Source of the DNA: a virus
DNA: 27,830 bases
Direction: 5' to 3' (one strand)
Virus record (IMG/VR): IMGVR_UViG_3300009419_000072
Location: 1-27,830 of that record
How positions within the stretch are numbered: the first letter of the stretch is position 1; each line of letters opens with the position of its first letter. The position numbers and the translations under genes were made by a program. Positions 1-8,978 of this stretch are shown here, piece by piece. Below the pieces are notes generated by a model. That model was not told the DNA's origin, did no database searches, and worked only from the letters and a program-made list of their open reading frames with translations.

Positions 1-3000
1 AGTAATATAATTGTTTCTGGAACACCAACATATTTTAGATCGTCTCAGTACGGTGGTGTTTTTGTTTATGAACAAGGTATTGATGGGTCGTTAACAAACA
101 TTGGAAGATTCCGTCCATTTATTTCAGGAGTAACAGGCTACGGAAGCACAGTAGTTTACGATGATATTTCTTTTGGATCTTCACGATTTGGTCTAATTTT
201 TGCAGGAGCACCGTTAGCATATTCATCAGAAGGTGCTTTGAAAGTTAGTGCAGTTGACGATATTCTTCTTGCACAAGGAACAAGCACTTGGATTTCTAAC
301 CCAACTCCTTCAATTGGCAGTTTTGGTAAGAGTGTATTTGTTGAAAGAAATACTTCAACGAAACAAGTTTTAATTGGCGCAGCCAATGCTGTATATGCAT
401 ATACCGTTAGAGATTTAAACGGAACAATTTCTGTATCCTCTCCAACTACATTAACAGATAGCACAATAACATTAACACCTAGTAGTGAATGGGGCTATTC
501 AATCAGCGGAGCAGAAGATGCATCTTATATTGCAGTAGGTGCACCTGGATATTCAACTGGATTAGGATTTGTTACTATCTTTAATAAATCTTTGACACGT
601 ACACAAACTTTAATTTCTCCTTTTGGTAACGATAGTAGATTTGGTGAAACAGTTGCAATGAGTCCATTAGGTGATTACTTGTTTGTTGGAGCACCGGATG
701 TTGAAAACGAAGATGCATCTAATGGTAAGGTTGCTGTTTATATAAACACTACTGGAACATTTGTACTTGATCAGATTTTAGAAAATCCTGTTGCAACAGA
801 TGGCATGAAGTTTGGTAAGTCTATTAGTGTCAATGCAGACACAAATATATTAGCAATTTCTGCACTAGGAGTTAATCATACTTTCCCAACTACATTTGAT
901 AATGGAGAAACTACATTCGACGGCGGCATTACTGATTTTACAGGAACAGAAGCAAACTCTGGTGCAGTATACATTTTCAACAGATTGAACAAACGATTTG
1001 TACTTGGTCAGGAACTAACAGATCCTATTATTGCAGTTACTCCTGGAACTAATTATGGTGTAAGTGTTGTTATTGAAGATAACTTAGCATTGGTAGGAGC
1101 ACCTGCAAATGATAATATAGCGGCACTAAGTGGTTTTTATAAATTTAATAGAATTGATAACACTTCATTTAGTTGGAACAGCATTCGTAAACAAACTCCA
1201 TTAGTTGATGTTAGTACAGTTCAACGTATAACATTGATCAACACAGTTAAAGACGAAGTAGTCGAGTATCTAGATATCATAGATCCGTTAAAAGGAAAAG
1301 TAGCTGGCATTGCTGAACAAGAACTTTCATATAAGTTAGTCAGCGACCCTGCAATTTATTCTATTGGTGTTGCAGGTACTAATAATGATACAACTAAAAA
1401 CTGGCTTGACGATCACGTGGGAGAACTATGGTGGGATTTAAGTACCGCTAAGTATCAGTGGTACGAACAGAGCGACCTTGAGTACCGTCGTAACAATTGG
1501 GGTAAGCTATTCCCAGGAGCAACTATCGATGTATACGAGTGGATTGGTACTTCGTTGCTTCCAACCGAATGGGCATCTCAAGCTGACACTCCAAAAGGAT
1601 TAGCAAAAGGTATCAGTGGTCAGCCTAAGTTTGCTGATAACAGCGTTATTTCTGTTAAACAAGTTTACGACACCATTACAAATACATTTAGTAATGTTTA
1701 TTACTATTGGGTAAAAAATAAAGTTACTGTTCCTAATGCAAAGAATCGTCGCATCAGCAGTTATGAGGTCGCTAGTATAATTGCTGACCCGTCTGCTTAT
1801 GGATTATCATTTGCAGCGGCCATTGCTGAAAATGCAATTGCATTAACTAATATTGGAAACAAGTTAGTTGATGAAAATATTAGTTTAAATATTGCCCAAA
1901 ATCTATCTACAGAATCTACAATTCCTCCACGCCATACTGAGTGGTTATTGTTGCAAGAAAATTCTGCATCAAGTATGCCTACACCGGCAATGGAGAAAAA
2001 ACTTATTGATAGTTTATTAGGTCACGACAGTTTAGGTAACCTTGTACCCTCTCCGTTGTTATCTGAACGTACACGATATGGTATTGGCATTAGACCTCAA
2101 CAAACATTGTTTAAGAATAGGTTAGAAGCATTAAGAAACATTGTTGAATTTTCTAATAACATTCTAATTTCTAATGTTGTTACTGGAAAATATAGTTTTG
2201 CTAATTTAAATGCACAGGAAGAAATTCCTATTAGAGAATCAAACAAGTATGACAGTATCGTTGAAGATAATAGCGAACTAGCAGGAGTTGATACAACTGG
2301 ATTCCAGCAAGCTATAATTGAGTGCAGAGTAAATGCCAATGGCGAAGTGTCAAGTATTCACGTAGTAAATCCTGGATACGGTTATGGCATACTAAATCCA
2401 ATTCGTAATATACTTGGAGATATTATTGGATATGAAGGCCCAACATTTGATGATGTAAGCTACACATATACAACTACATTTGATAATAACACAACTACAT
2501 TCGACGGTGGCAACACTAAATTCTTTGAAGTTGATGCAACCAATACATACGGCAGAGATTTAAAAATTGCTACCATTGTTGATGACACTGGTAGTATTAT
2601 TGATACACAGATTATTTCATCTGGCAAAGGATATATCAGTAACTTCAAATTTGTTGCCCGTCCGCAGACTATTATAGTTCTAAGTGATGATACCTATAAT
2701 GGAAAATGGACACAATACGAATTTGATTATATTACATTAAGCTGGAATCGTGCCCACACACAAAGCTACAACACTCAGTTATACTGGGATTATGTAGACT
2801 GGGCAAGTTCTGATTACAATCCTTATAAGATTTATACCTATGTAATTGGAAGCCCTTATGAGTTAAACGAGCTAACACTTGAAGAAGGTCAGTACGTTAA
2901 AATTAATAACGGCGGTACAGGTTACTATGTAGTAGTTGAAAGAATCTCTCCAAATGTTTACGGAACATTTGGTAAAGGTTATAACTTGGTATACAGCCAA

Positions 3001-6000
3001 AACGGCACCATTCAAATCTCTAATGGTATATGGGACGTCTTAAACAGCGGCCTAGGATGGGATTATATCAACACATATGATTCAACATTGTTTGATCAAA
3101 CACCAGACCTTGAACTTCAATATATTTTAAAAGCATTGAAAGATGACATATTCATTAACGAACTTAAAGTTAATTGGAATCTGTTATTCTTTAAGGCTGT
3201 TAAGTATGCGTTCACTGAACAGAAATTGCTTGATTGGGCATTTAAAACATCGTTCATTAATGTTACAAATAGTGCTGGTGAATTAAATCAACCACCTGTT
3301 TATAAATTACAAGACAGTTCTTTCTACGAGAATTATATCAACGAAGTTAAACCTTATCACACAAAGATAAGAAACTTTACAACTGAGCATTCTATCCTTG
3401 AAGAAAGTAATACACGTATTGATGATTTTGATTTCCCTGCATATTTTAATACAGTTACGAATTCGTTTAATGTTCCTACAGTTACAGATTCTGATGTTTT
3501 AAATAATCCTGTACGTCACAATTCTATTACTATGAAGTTTGATAGAATAACAACTGATAGTGAAGTTGGAACATTTAGTGCTGTTGATACATTTATTGCT
3601 GACGGTGCAACAGTTGAATATGTACTAAACTGGACACCAGATTTAGATATTTCTAAGTTTGAAATTAGAGTAGACGGAATCTTAGTATTTGGTAGTAATG
3701 TATATATTACACATTTTACTGACCTAGTTAACGGCTACCGTAAGAAGTTTGGTAAGATTGTATTTGTAGATATGCTTCCATCGGCAGGTTCTATTATCAC
3801 TGTGCATTATCAGAAAGACAGCAGTATATTAAACGCCGCAGAACGTATTTTAAATTACTATTCTGCAACTCCTGGAATGTTTGGAGTTGATTTAGCTCAA
3901 CTAATGTCTGGAGTAGAAGTTAATACACAAATTGGTGGACAATACGAAGGTATTGAATTTAATAACCCGTTTGGTGGAGTATACGTCGATAGTTTAGTAA
4001 ATGGCGGCACATGGGCTAACGGATTACCTGTTGGTGCATTAGGACTGAACCCTGAAGATTTAGTAATCGATGGAGAATACAGTTTTATAACACCGTTCTC
4101 TAGTCCTGCACCGGAAGAAGTTGTTCCAGGAGCAGTCGCAGAAAGTTTAGGAATTAGTGTATATACTAAAGGACCATCTGGAGCACCGATTGTTTTAAAT
4201 GGAACATTTGATACTGTTGTATCATCTGGTGTTCAGACATTTGTATTACCTGAAAATCCTTCTACAGTTGATGCAATAACTGTTATTTGCAACGGTATTA
4301 TTTTAGATTATGTTAATAGTGGAAATCCTTCTTCAACTCAATTCTCTATTGATTGGAGCACACGAGAATTATATATTCCACCTCAATCAATAGTAGGTAA
4401 AGTTAGCTATACTATTGTTGAAGTAGGCGGCGGCTCGGGCAATACATTTGGATATGTTGACCATGGATCTTTCTTTGCACAAACTGCATCGACAGTTAGA
4501 ATTGAAAGTTTGGCAGAATACGGAATCATTCAAGATGCATTTGTAACAATGAACGGATCTTACGTTCCTCGCACAACATCGACTTCTACATTTGGATTTA
4601 TGTTATACAATGATGTGCAAGATGACAGAGCATTTGTTAAAATTTATAATGTACCTGCAGGAAATAATTTCCTACAGGCATGGTTCTTTGCAGAATCACA
4701 TGAATATTTTAACGAAATTCGTCAACAGAATGTAAATGTCACAGGAGCTACAACTACAATTAGTTTAGATTTCCCTCCAGCTGACATTGGACCAGTATCT
4801 GTACAAACAGTAGTTGAATTAACAGATTCTCAAGGTACTCGAAGACTTCTACCGCCTAGCGTTAACTATCATACAGTTGACAATGTAGCGGAGTCTACCT
4901 TTACTATTTCTGTGCCAACGACAACACCTGTGACATTTAATACATCAACAGTTAGTGTTTATAAGAACGGTGTACAAATAGGTAGGACAGAGTATAATTG
5001 CGTATCTCAAACAGTTGTTATTAATACTGCAACTACTTCTTTAGCAGTTGGAGATAAAATTGCAATTGAAACAACAGGTACAAACTACTATTATGATTTC
5101 ACAGTAAATGGTGATACATTAATACTATCTCCGGGTGTAGTAACAGAAAGTTCTCAGTTAGAAATTGTTACCTATACAGATCACGACAGTATGTTGATTC
5201 ATACAGAACAATTTATTGGAGACTCCAACAGGAGATTTACAATTTCTCGTCCTGTACTAAATGACAAATATGTTTGGGTTACTTTATATAGGGCATCAAA
5301 CGATACTTACGGGTTAGCAAATGGTGTTGATTTTAGTATTTTAGAAGATAATGCTACAATACAAATATCCGATTCGTGGACTATTGATTCAACTGACATT
5401 GTTGAAATCATGAGTATGCAAGCACCAGATCCTTTTAATAACATTATGGGTTACAAAATCTTTAGTGATATTTTAGGTGGAACAACATTTACACGACTAA
5501 GTGTTAATAATACAACATACCTAACACAACCATTAAGTTTTACTGATACTGAAATTCATGTTGCCGATACTTCTGTTTTAACACAGCCTAATGTTATAGA
5601 AAACATTCCAGGTGTTGTTTTTATTGACGGCGAACGCATTGAATTCCGCGAAGCAACCACTAGTACACTACGTCAATTGAGTAGAGCTACTATGGGAACA
5701 GGCCCAGCATGGTATCTACGTGCAGGAACAAAAGTAGTTGATCAAGGTGTTAACCAAATCATCGAAAGTCCTGAAGCAGTTTATATTCAGAATACCTTTA
5801 CTAATACATTGACAAATATCTATGTTATTAGTACTGCAAGCCAAGTTATTACAGATCCTAATAATGGCGATTTATTGCAGAGCGATGGAATTACATTGAA
5901 TACAACAATCCCAGGCATTGCTCGTGTTGATCAAATTGATGTATACTATGGTGGACGTAAACTAAGAAAAGATGGTATGTACCAACATGACACTACAGTA

Positions 6001-6528
6001 ACGTATGATAGTATTCCTATTGAAAATATTGTTGGTACTGTACCAACAGTAAGTTCGTTGCCGTCTGATGTATCAATTGGAAATGCTTATTTGGTAACTG
6101 CTACCAATCAAGTTTGGGTCTACACAAAATTCAGAACTGCTTCTACTTCTACAGCAGCCGGATATGTATTCTCTGGAGTAACATATATAGAACCTGAATT
6201 TAAAGTTGAGTCGGCTCAGACTTTAAAGTTAAATACTGCAACGGTTATGTTGGAGAACAATGTTCAACTAGCTATTGTTAGAAAAGAAACTTCGACCAAT
6301 GCTGTTTGGAATAATACTATTACAAACACAACTACTATATCGATACTAGATAGCAATACTCCAGTTGCACTATTCTTGAAATCGGGTCCTGCAGAGTTGC
6401 CGGACGATAGCTATCGTGGTGGAGATCCAAGATTAACAAACGAAAATAACGAACCGTTGTTAGTAACAGTTCAAGAATTGTTGCCGAATGTAATCAACAC
6501 AGCAACATACCTAACAGGATATTATTAA
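1..6528 (+). CDS. Very large virion structural protein with FG-GAP-like propeller repeats (5' end outside window)
   Basis: The frame is open from the first base, so the gene starts upstream; at least 2175 codons are present. An ATG is not needed near position 238, where the only candidate is a TTG inside the open frame. The first ~390 residues hold repeated FG-GAP-like blades: FGSSRFG..FAGAP, WGYSISG..YIAVGAP, RFGETVA..LFVGAP, KFGKSIS, NYGVSVV..LALVGAP. Such repeats form beta-propellers (integrin-alpha type). Later parts carry short motifs I associate with T4-like phage virion proteins: INEVKPYHTKIR near nucleotide 3340 and FIDGERIEFRE..TLRQLSRATMGTG near 5620-5690. The protein is rich in Thr, Asn, Val and Gly with no membrane segment, typical of extended beta structure. 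The stop lies one base before the next ATG, so the two are probably co-translated. Role inferred: tail, baseplate or adsorption component. The structural call is fairly safe; the exact part is unknown. Confidence 0.8.
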   Translation, partial: SNIIVSGTPTYFRSSQYGGVFVYEQGIDGSLTNIGRFRPFISGVTGYGSTVVYDDISFGSSRFGLIFAGAPLAYSSEGALKVSAVDDILLAQGTSTWISNPTPSIGSFGKSVFVERNTSTKQVLIGAANAVYAYTVRDLNGTISVSSPTTLTDSTITLTPSSEWGYSISGAEDASYIAVGAPGYSTGLGFVTIFNKSLTRTQTLISPFGNDSRFGETVAMSPLGDYLFVGAPDVENEDASNGKVAVYINTTGTFVLDQILENPVATDGMKFGKSISVNADTNILAISALGVNHTFPTTFDNGETTFDGGITDFTGTEANSGAVYIFNRLNKRFVLGQELTDPIIAVTPGTNYGVSVVIEDNLALVGAPANDNIAALSGFYKFNRIDNTSFSWNSIRKQTPLVDVSTVQRITLINTVKDEVVEYLDIIDPLKGKVAGIAEQELSYKLVSDPAIYSIGVAGTNNDTTKNWLDDHVGELWWDLSTAKYQWYEQSDLEYRRNNWGKLFPGATIDVYEWIGTSLLPTEWASQADTPKGLAKGISGQPKFADNSVISVKQVYDTITNTFSNVYYYWVKNKVTVPNAKNRRISSYEVASIIADPSAYGLSFAAAIAENAIALTNIGNKLVDENISLNIAQNLSTESTIPPRHTEWLLLQENSASSMPTPAMEKKLIDSLLGHDSLGNLVPSPLLSERTRYGIGIRPQQTLFKNRLEALRNIVEFSNNILISNVVTGKYSFANLNAQEEIPIRESNKYDSIVEDNSELAGVDTTGFQQAIIECRVNANGEVSSIHVVNPGYGYGILNPIRNILGDIIGYEGPTFDDVSYTYTTTFDNNTTTFDGGNTKFFEVDATNTYGRDLKIATIVDDTGSIIDTQIISSGKGYISNFKFVARPQTIIVLSDDTYNGKWTQYEFDYITLSWNRAHTQSYNTQLYWDYVDWASSDYNPYKIYTYVIGSPYELNELTLEEGQYVKINNGGTGYYVVVERISPNVYGTFGKGYNLVYSQNGTIQISNGIWDVLNSGLGWDYINTYDSTLFDQTPDLELQYILKALKDDIFINELKVNWNLLFFKAVKYAFTEQKLLDWAFKTSFINVTNSAGELNQPPVYKLQDSSFYENYINEVKPYHTKIRNFTTEHSILEESNTRIDDFDFPAYFNTVTNSFNVPTVTDSDVLNNPVRHNSITMKFDRITTDSEVGTFSAVDTFIADGATVEYVLNWTPDLDISKFEIRVDGILVFGSNVYITHFTDLVNGYRKKFGKIVFVDMLPSAGSIITVHYQKDSSILNAAERILNYYSATPGMFGVDLAQLMSGVEVNTQIGGQYEGIEFNNPFGGVYVDSLVNGGTWANGLPVGALGLNPEDLVIDGEYSFITPFSSPAPEEVVPGAVAESLGISVYTKGPSGAPIVLNGTFDTVVSSGVQTFVLPENPSTVDAITVICNGIILDYVNSGNPSSTQFSIDWSTRELYIPPQSIVGKVSYTIVEVGGGSGNTFGYVDHGSFFAQTASTVRIESLAEYGIIQDAFVTMNGSYVPRTTSTSTFGFMLYNDVQDDRAFVKIYNVPAGNNFLQAWFFAESHEYFNEIRQQNVNVTGATTTISLDFPPADIGPVSVQTVVELTDSQGTRRLLPPSVNYHTVDNVAESTFTISVPTTTPVTFNTSTVSVYKNGVQIGRTEYNCVSQTVVINTATTSLAVGDKIAIETTGTNYYYDFTVNGDTLILSPGVVTESSQLEIVTYTDHDSMLIHTEQFIGDSNRRFTISRPVLNDKYVWVTLYRASNDTYGLANGVDFSILEDNATIQISDSWTIDSTDIVEIMSMQAPDPFNNIMGYKIFSDILGGTTFTRLSVNNTTYLTQPLSFTDTEIHVADTSVLTQPNVIENIPGVVFIDGERIEFREATTSTLRQLSRATMGTGPAWYLRAGTKVVDQGVNQIIESPEAVYIQNTFTNTLTNIYVISTASQVITDPNNGDLLQSDGITLNTTIPGIARVDQIDVYYGGRKLRKDGMYQHDTTVTYDSIPIENIVGTVPTVSSLPSDVSIGNAYLVTATNQVWVYTKFRTASTSTAAGYVFSGVTYIEPEFKVESAQTLKLNTATVMLENNVQLAIVRKETSTNAVWNNTITNTTTISILDSNTPVALFLKSGPAELPDDSYRGGDPRLTNENNEPLLVTVQELLPNVINTATYLTGYY
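889..927 (+). repeat. Copy 1 of in-frame direct repeat (TTFDN..TTFDGG)
   Basis: This 39-base segment encodes TTFDNGETTFDGG and is matched by a second copy at 2473-2511 in the same frame of the same gene. Each copy is itself an internal doublet (TTFDN / TTFDG). It sits at the edge of a propeller blade. Confidence 0.75.
2473..2511 (+). repeat. Copy 2 of in-frame direct repeat (TTFDN..TTFDGG)
   Basis: This segment encodes TTFDNNTTTFDGG. It matches 889-927 except for a few bases in the middle (GGAGAA versus AACACA) and one third-position change near the end. Confidence 0.75.
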
Positions 6529-6529
6529 A

Positions 6530-7837
6530 ATGCCAAACATTAATTCATTACCGTCAATTACCGCACCCTCGTCTGGTACTTATATTATTGTATCAGATAA
6601 CGGGTTTGCAAGGAGACTTCCTTATACACAGATAACTGATTCTTTTAACAATACTGTTATTGGAGATAATAGAACCGACCAGCCTTTATTTTCTACAAGT
6701 TCCGTATCGTTTAATAATATCACATTGGTTGATAACAGTACTTCTACGTTCCAATTAAGACACGGTTTCACTTCATTTGCTAAAAGCCACATGGCTGGCC
6801 CGCTTTTGAAGTTTGATAGCCTTGGACAAGTTAGGTTTGTAGGATACGATGGTGTAAATCAACCGTCGGATACCACATTCCCTTCTTTTCAGTTAGGAAC
6901 ATTTGCATTTGAAGATTTTGCCGGGGTGTCTGGCAGAACAAATAATGGCGGAGCTGGATGGCAAATTTCAGTACAGCCATCAGGAACGCAGATGTCTGAT
7001 CAAAGCCGCCAGCGAATGATATTTGGAGGATTTCCATCCGGTCCTAATATCTCCGGCCCTGAGCCATTGCCTCCACTTGGTCTGCTTAGATTTGGATCTG
7101 GAATAGATGGAGCATTTCCTACATTGGTAACATCTACCGGCACAAATATGCAACCAGGATTTGGTAAAACTCTTATTGAATTTATAAATTCAAGTGTTGG
7201 TATATTTGGTGTTACATCTTCTGATACTTCGCCAGAAAATGATACAGTAACTGGTACAAACTTTATTTCAATCTACACAGGTCGTACTAGTGCAATTGGA
7301 TCTCGACACACTCCAATAAAGAATAATGATAGCCTTGGCGGTATTGTATTCAATGGCGCTGCATCTACCGGCACAACTAGCACAAGTAATTATGGGCATG
7401 TTAGAGTTGGAGCAATTGTTGCAAATGCAATAGAAGACTTTGGCCCAGGTAACGATGCTATTAATTTAGTATTTCAAACCAACAACGTATCTGCTTCACC
7501 TAATAAGACAAAACTACTGTTATCTGAACCAACAAACAATTATACAAGTAATAATCATTCTTTTAAAACAGTAAATCAAACTAGTGTTCTAGATATAAGT
7601 GATTCATTAATTAGCATGTTTGCTGGTGAATTTCAGTTCCATTCAACCGGTACTATGGTATTTCCGGACAGCACCGTGCAAACTACTGCATACAATGGAA
7701 ATGCTCCTAGATCAGTTGCTGTACCTGGGTATTCAAATGCACCCGGCTCAGTGGGGGATGTTGCGTGGGACGAGGCGTATGTTTACATATGTGTTGCTCC
7801 AAATACATGGAGAAGGTCGGTTGCTAGTGGTTTTTAA
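6530..7837 (+). CDS. Fibre-like virion protein, 435 aa
   Basis: A 435-residue protein starting one base after the stop of the giant gene, which suggests coupled translation. The first ~55 residues (NINSLPSITAPSSGTYIIVSDN) look like a small attachment domain. The body is Gly/Ser/Thr/Asn-rich with no catalytic motif. Near the C-terminus it has FPDSTVQTTAY (residues about 379-389), a motif I know from many phage fibre and appendage proteins. It then ends with GSVGDVAWDEAYVYICVAPN and TWRRS, a short terminal domain also common on phage fibres. Inferred role: tail fibre or other surface appendage. The class is supported by composition, motifs and position in the late region; the specific part of the particle is unknown. 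Confidence 0.65.
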   Translation: MPNINSLPSITAPSSGTYIIVSDNGFARRLPYTQITDSFNNTVIGDNRTDQPLFSTSSVSFNNITLVDNSTSTFQLRHGFTSFAKSHMAGPLLKFDSLGQVRFVGYDGVNQPSDTTFPSFQLGTFAFEDFAGVSGRTNNGGAGWQISVQPSGTQMSDQSRQRMIFGGFPSGPNISGPEPLPPLGLLRFGSGIDGAFPTLVTSTGTNMQPGFGKTLIEFINSSVGIFGVTSSDTSPENDTVTGTNFISIYTGRTSAIGSRHTPIKNNDSLGGIVFNGAASTGTTSTSNYGHVRVGAIVANAIEDFGPGNDAINLVFQTNNVSASPNKTKLLLSEPTNNYTSNNHSFKTVNQTSVLDISDSLISMFAGEFQFHSTGTMVFPDSTVQTTAYNGNAPRSVAVPGYSNAPGSVGDVAWDEAYVYICVAPNTWRRSVASGF

Positions 7838-7841
7838 TCTG

Positions 7842-7849
7842 TATAAATA
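7842..7849 (+). promoter_or_regulatory. T4-type late promoter octamer TATAAATA
   Basis: An exact match to the T4 late promoter sequence TATAAATA lies 4 bases after the stop of the preceding gene and upstream of a structural gene in the same direction. With T4 spacing, transcription would begin near 7855, leaving a short leader with GGAA at 7857-7860 before the ATG at 7870. I noticed no other exact plus-strand copy. Confidence 0.55.
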
Positions 7850-7869
7850 TGAACATGGAACATACGAAA

Positions 7870-8490
7870 ATGAATAGTCAACCTTTTAACCCTAACGATA
7901 ATAGTGCTGTATCTGTACGCGGCCACATCAAAATCTACAATCCCGAAACAGGGGAAGTTTTTATTGATAAGCCCAACGCTATTCATTATGAAAACTTTAG
8001 TTTGTCAATGGCTAGAAGTTTAAGCCATCAAGGCGAAGGATTTATTTCAGAAATGTGCTTTGGTAATGGCGGCACACGAGTTGACGATACTGGTATCATC
8101 ACATACCTTACACCTAATACAATTGAAACTGGCTCTAGTTTATATAACCAAACTTATGTAAAAAATATTGATGCTAATAATCCTGACACTATAGCTCCTA
8201 CTAGGAATTACATGGAAGTTAGGCATGTTGCAGGTGCATACTATTCAGATATTTTAGTTAGTTGTTTGTTAGATTTTGGCGAACCGTCGGGGCAACAAGC
8301 ATTTGATAATTCTACAAATTCTGATGGGACTTACGTATTTGATGAATTGGGACTAAGGGCATACAGTCCAGATGGTCCCGGAACTGGGCTATTACTAACA
8401 CACGTTATATTCCATCCTGTGCAAAAGTCATTGAATAGAATGATTCAAGTTGACTATACTGTACGAGTACAAAGTCTAAGCGGAGTATAA
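7870..8490 (+). CDS. Conserved-type phage virion protein, about 206 aa
   Basis: Encodes a protein with VRGHIKIYNPETGEVFIDKP and NAIHYENFSLSMARSL near its N-terminus and VDYTVRVQSLSGV at its end. I recognise the style of this protein from virion proteins of T4-like aquatic phages but cannot assign a part. In-frame ATGs occur at 7849, 7855 and 7870. I choose 7870 because the first overlaps the late promoter octamer, transcription from that promoter would begin after both earlier ATGs, and GGAA lies about 9 bases upstream of 7870. If the gene is read only from an upstream transcript, 7849 (213 aa) remains possible. The next gene begins 2 bases after its stop. Confidence 0.65.
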   Translation: MNSQPFNPNDNSAVSVRGHIKIYNPETGEVFIDKPNAIHYENFSLSMARSLSHQGEGFISEMCFGNGGTRVDDTGIITYLTPNTIETGSSLYNQTYVKNIDANNPDTIAPTRNYMEVRHVAGAYYSDILVSCLLDFGEPSGQQAFDNSTNSDGTYVFDELGLRAYSPDGPGTGLLLTHVIFHPVQKSLNRMIQVDYTVRVQSLSGV

Positions 8491-8492
8491 AC

Positions 8493-8966
8493 ATGTCTTA
8501 CATCATTTATGCCAGCAGCGGAACCGTATTAACTACTATTCCTACAGGAAAAACAAATACAGCAACTACTAGTCTTACTTTAATTGGTCGAGATATTTCA
8601 AACTACGGTCGATATATTAATCAGAACTTAGTTTACATGTTGAGTAATTTTGCAAACTCAGCACCTGCTAATAATCCAATTACAGGGCAGTTATGGTACG
8701 ATACAGACCTTAACAAATTAAAAGTTTATGATAGTGAATACAGCACAGTTGGCGCAGCCAAAGTTTCAGATTTACAACCAGTGGGACAAGAACCTGGAGA
8801 ATTCTGGTACGATTCTACTCAAGGAGTTTTAAAATTTTTAAATTCCGATGGACAGTACATTGAGTTAGTACCTGCTAGTGACGTCATTAAAAAAGATCAG
8901 TTGCAATCGATTGTTGCAGATAGCACTAGTTTTTCAGATTTCCAAACACGTATTGCTGATCTATAA
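8493..8966 (+). CDS. Virion appendage protein, paralogue of the next gene's N-terminal domain
   Basis: A 157-residue protein preceded by GGAG. It opens with MSYIIYASSGTVLTTI and has GRDISNYGRYINQNLVYML, then PITGQLWYD and a second GEFWYD. The same framework occurs in the first ~115 residues of the following protein (MPYILKKTDGTTLTTV, GRNYSGYGQPVEENFVKLL, PVQGQLWFD, GDLWWD), so the two are tandem paralogues. GQLWYD-type repeats are common in phage fibre and appendage proteins. This copy stops after the shared module and lacks the long C-terminal half of its neighbour, so it may be an adaptor or a trimmed duplicate. Function inferred from position and family style only. Confidence 0.65.
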   Translation: MSYIIYASSGTVLTTIPTGKTNTATTSLTLIGRDISNYGRYINQNLVYMLSNFANSAPANNPITGQLWYDTDLNKLKVYDSEYSTVGAAKVSDLQPVGQEPGEFWYDSTQGVLKFLNSDGQYIELVPASDVIKKDQLQSIVADSTSFSDFQTRIADL

Positions 8967-8978
8967 GAAGAAATAACC

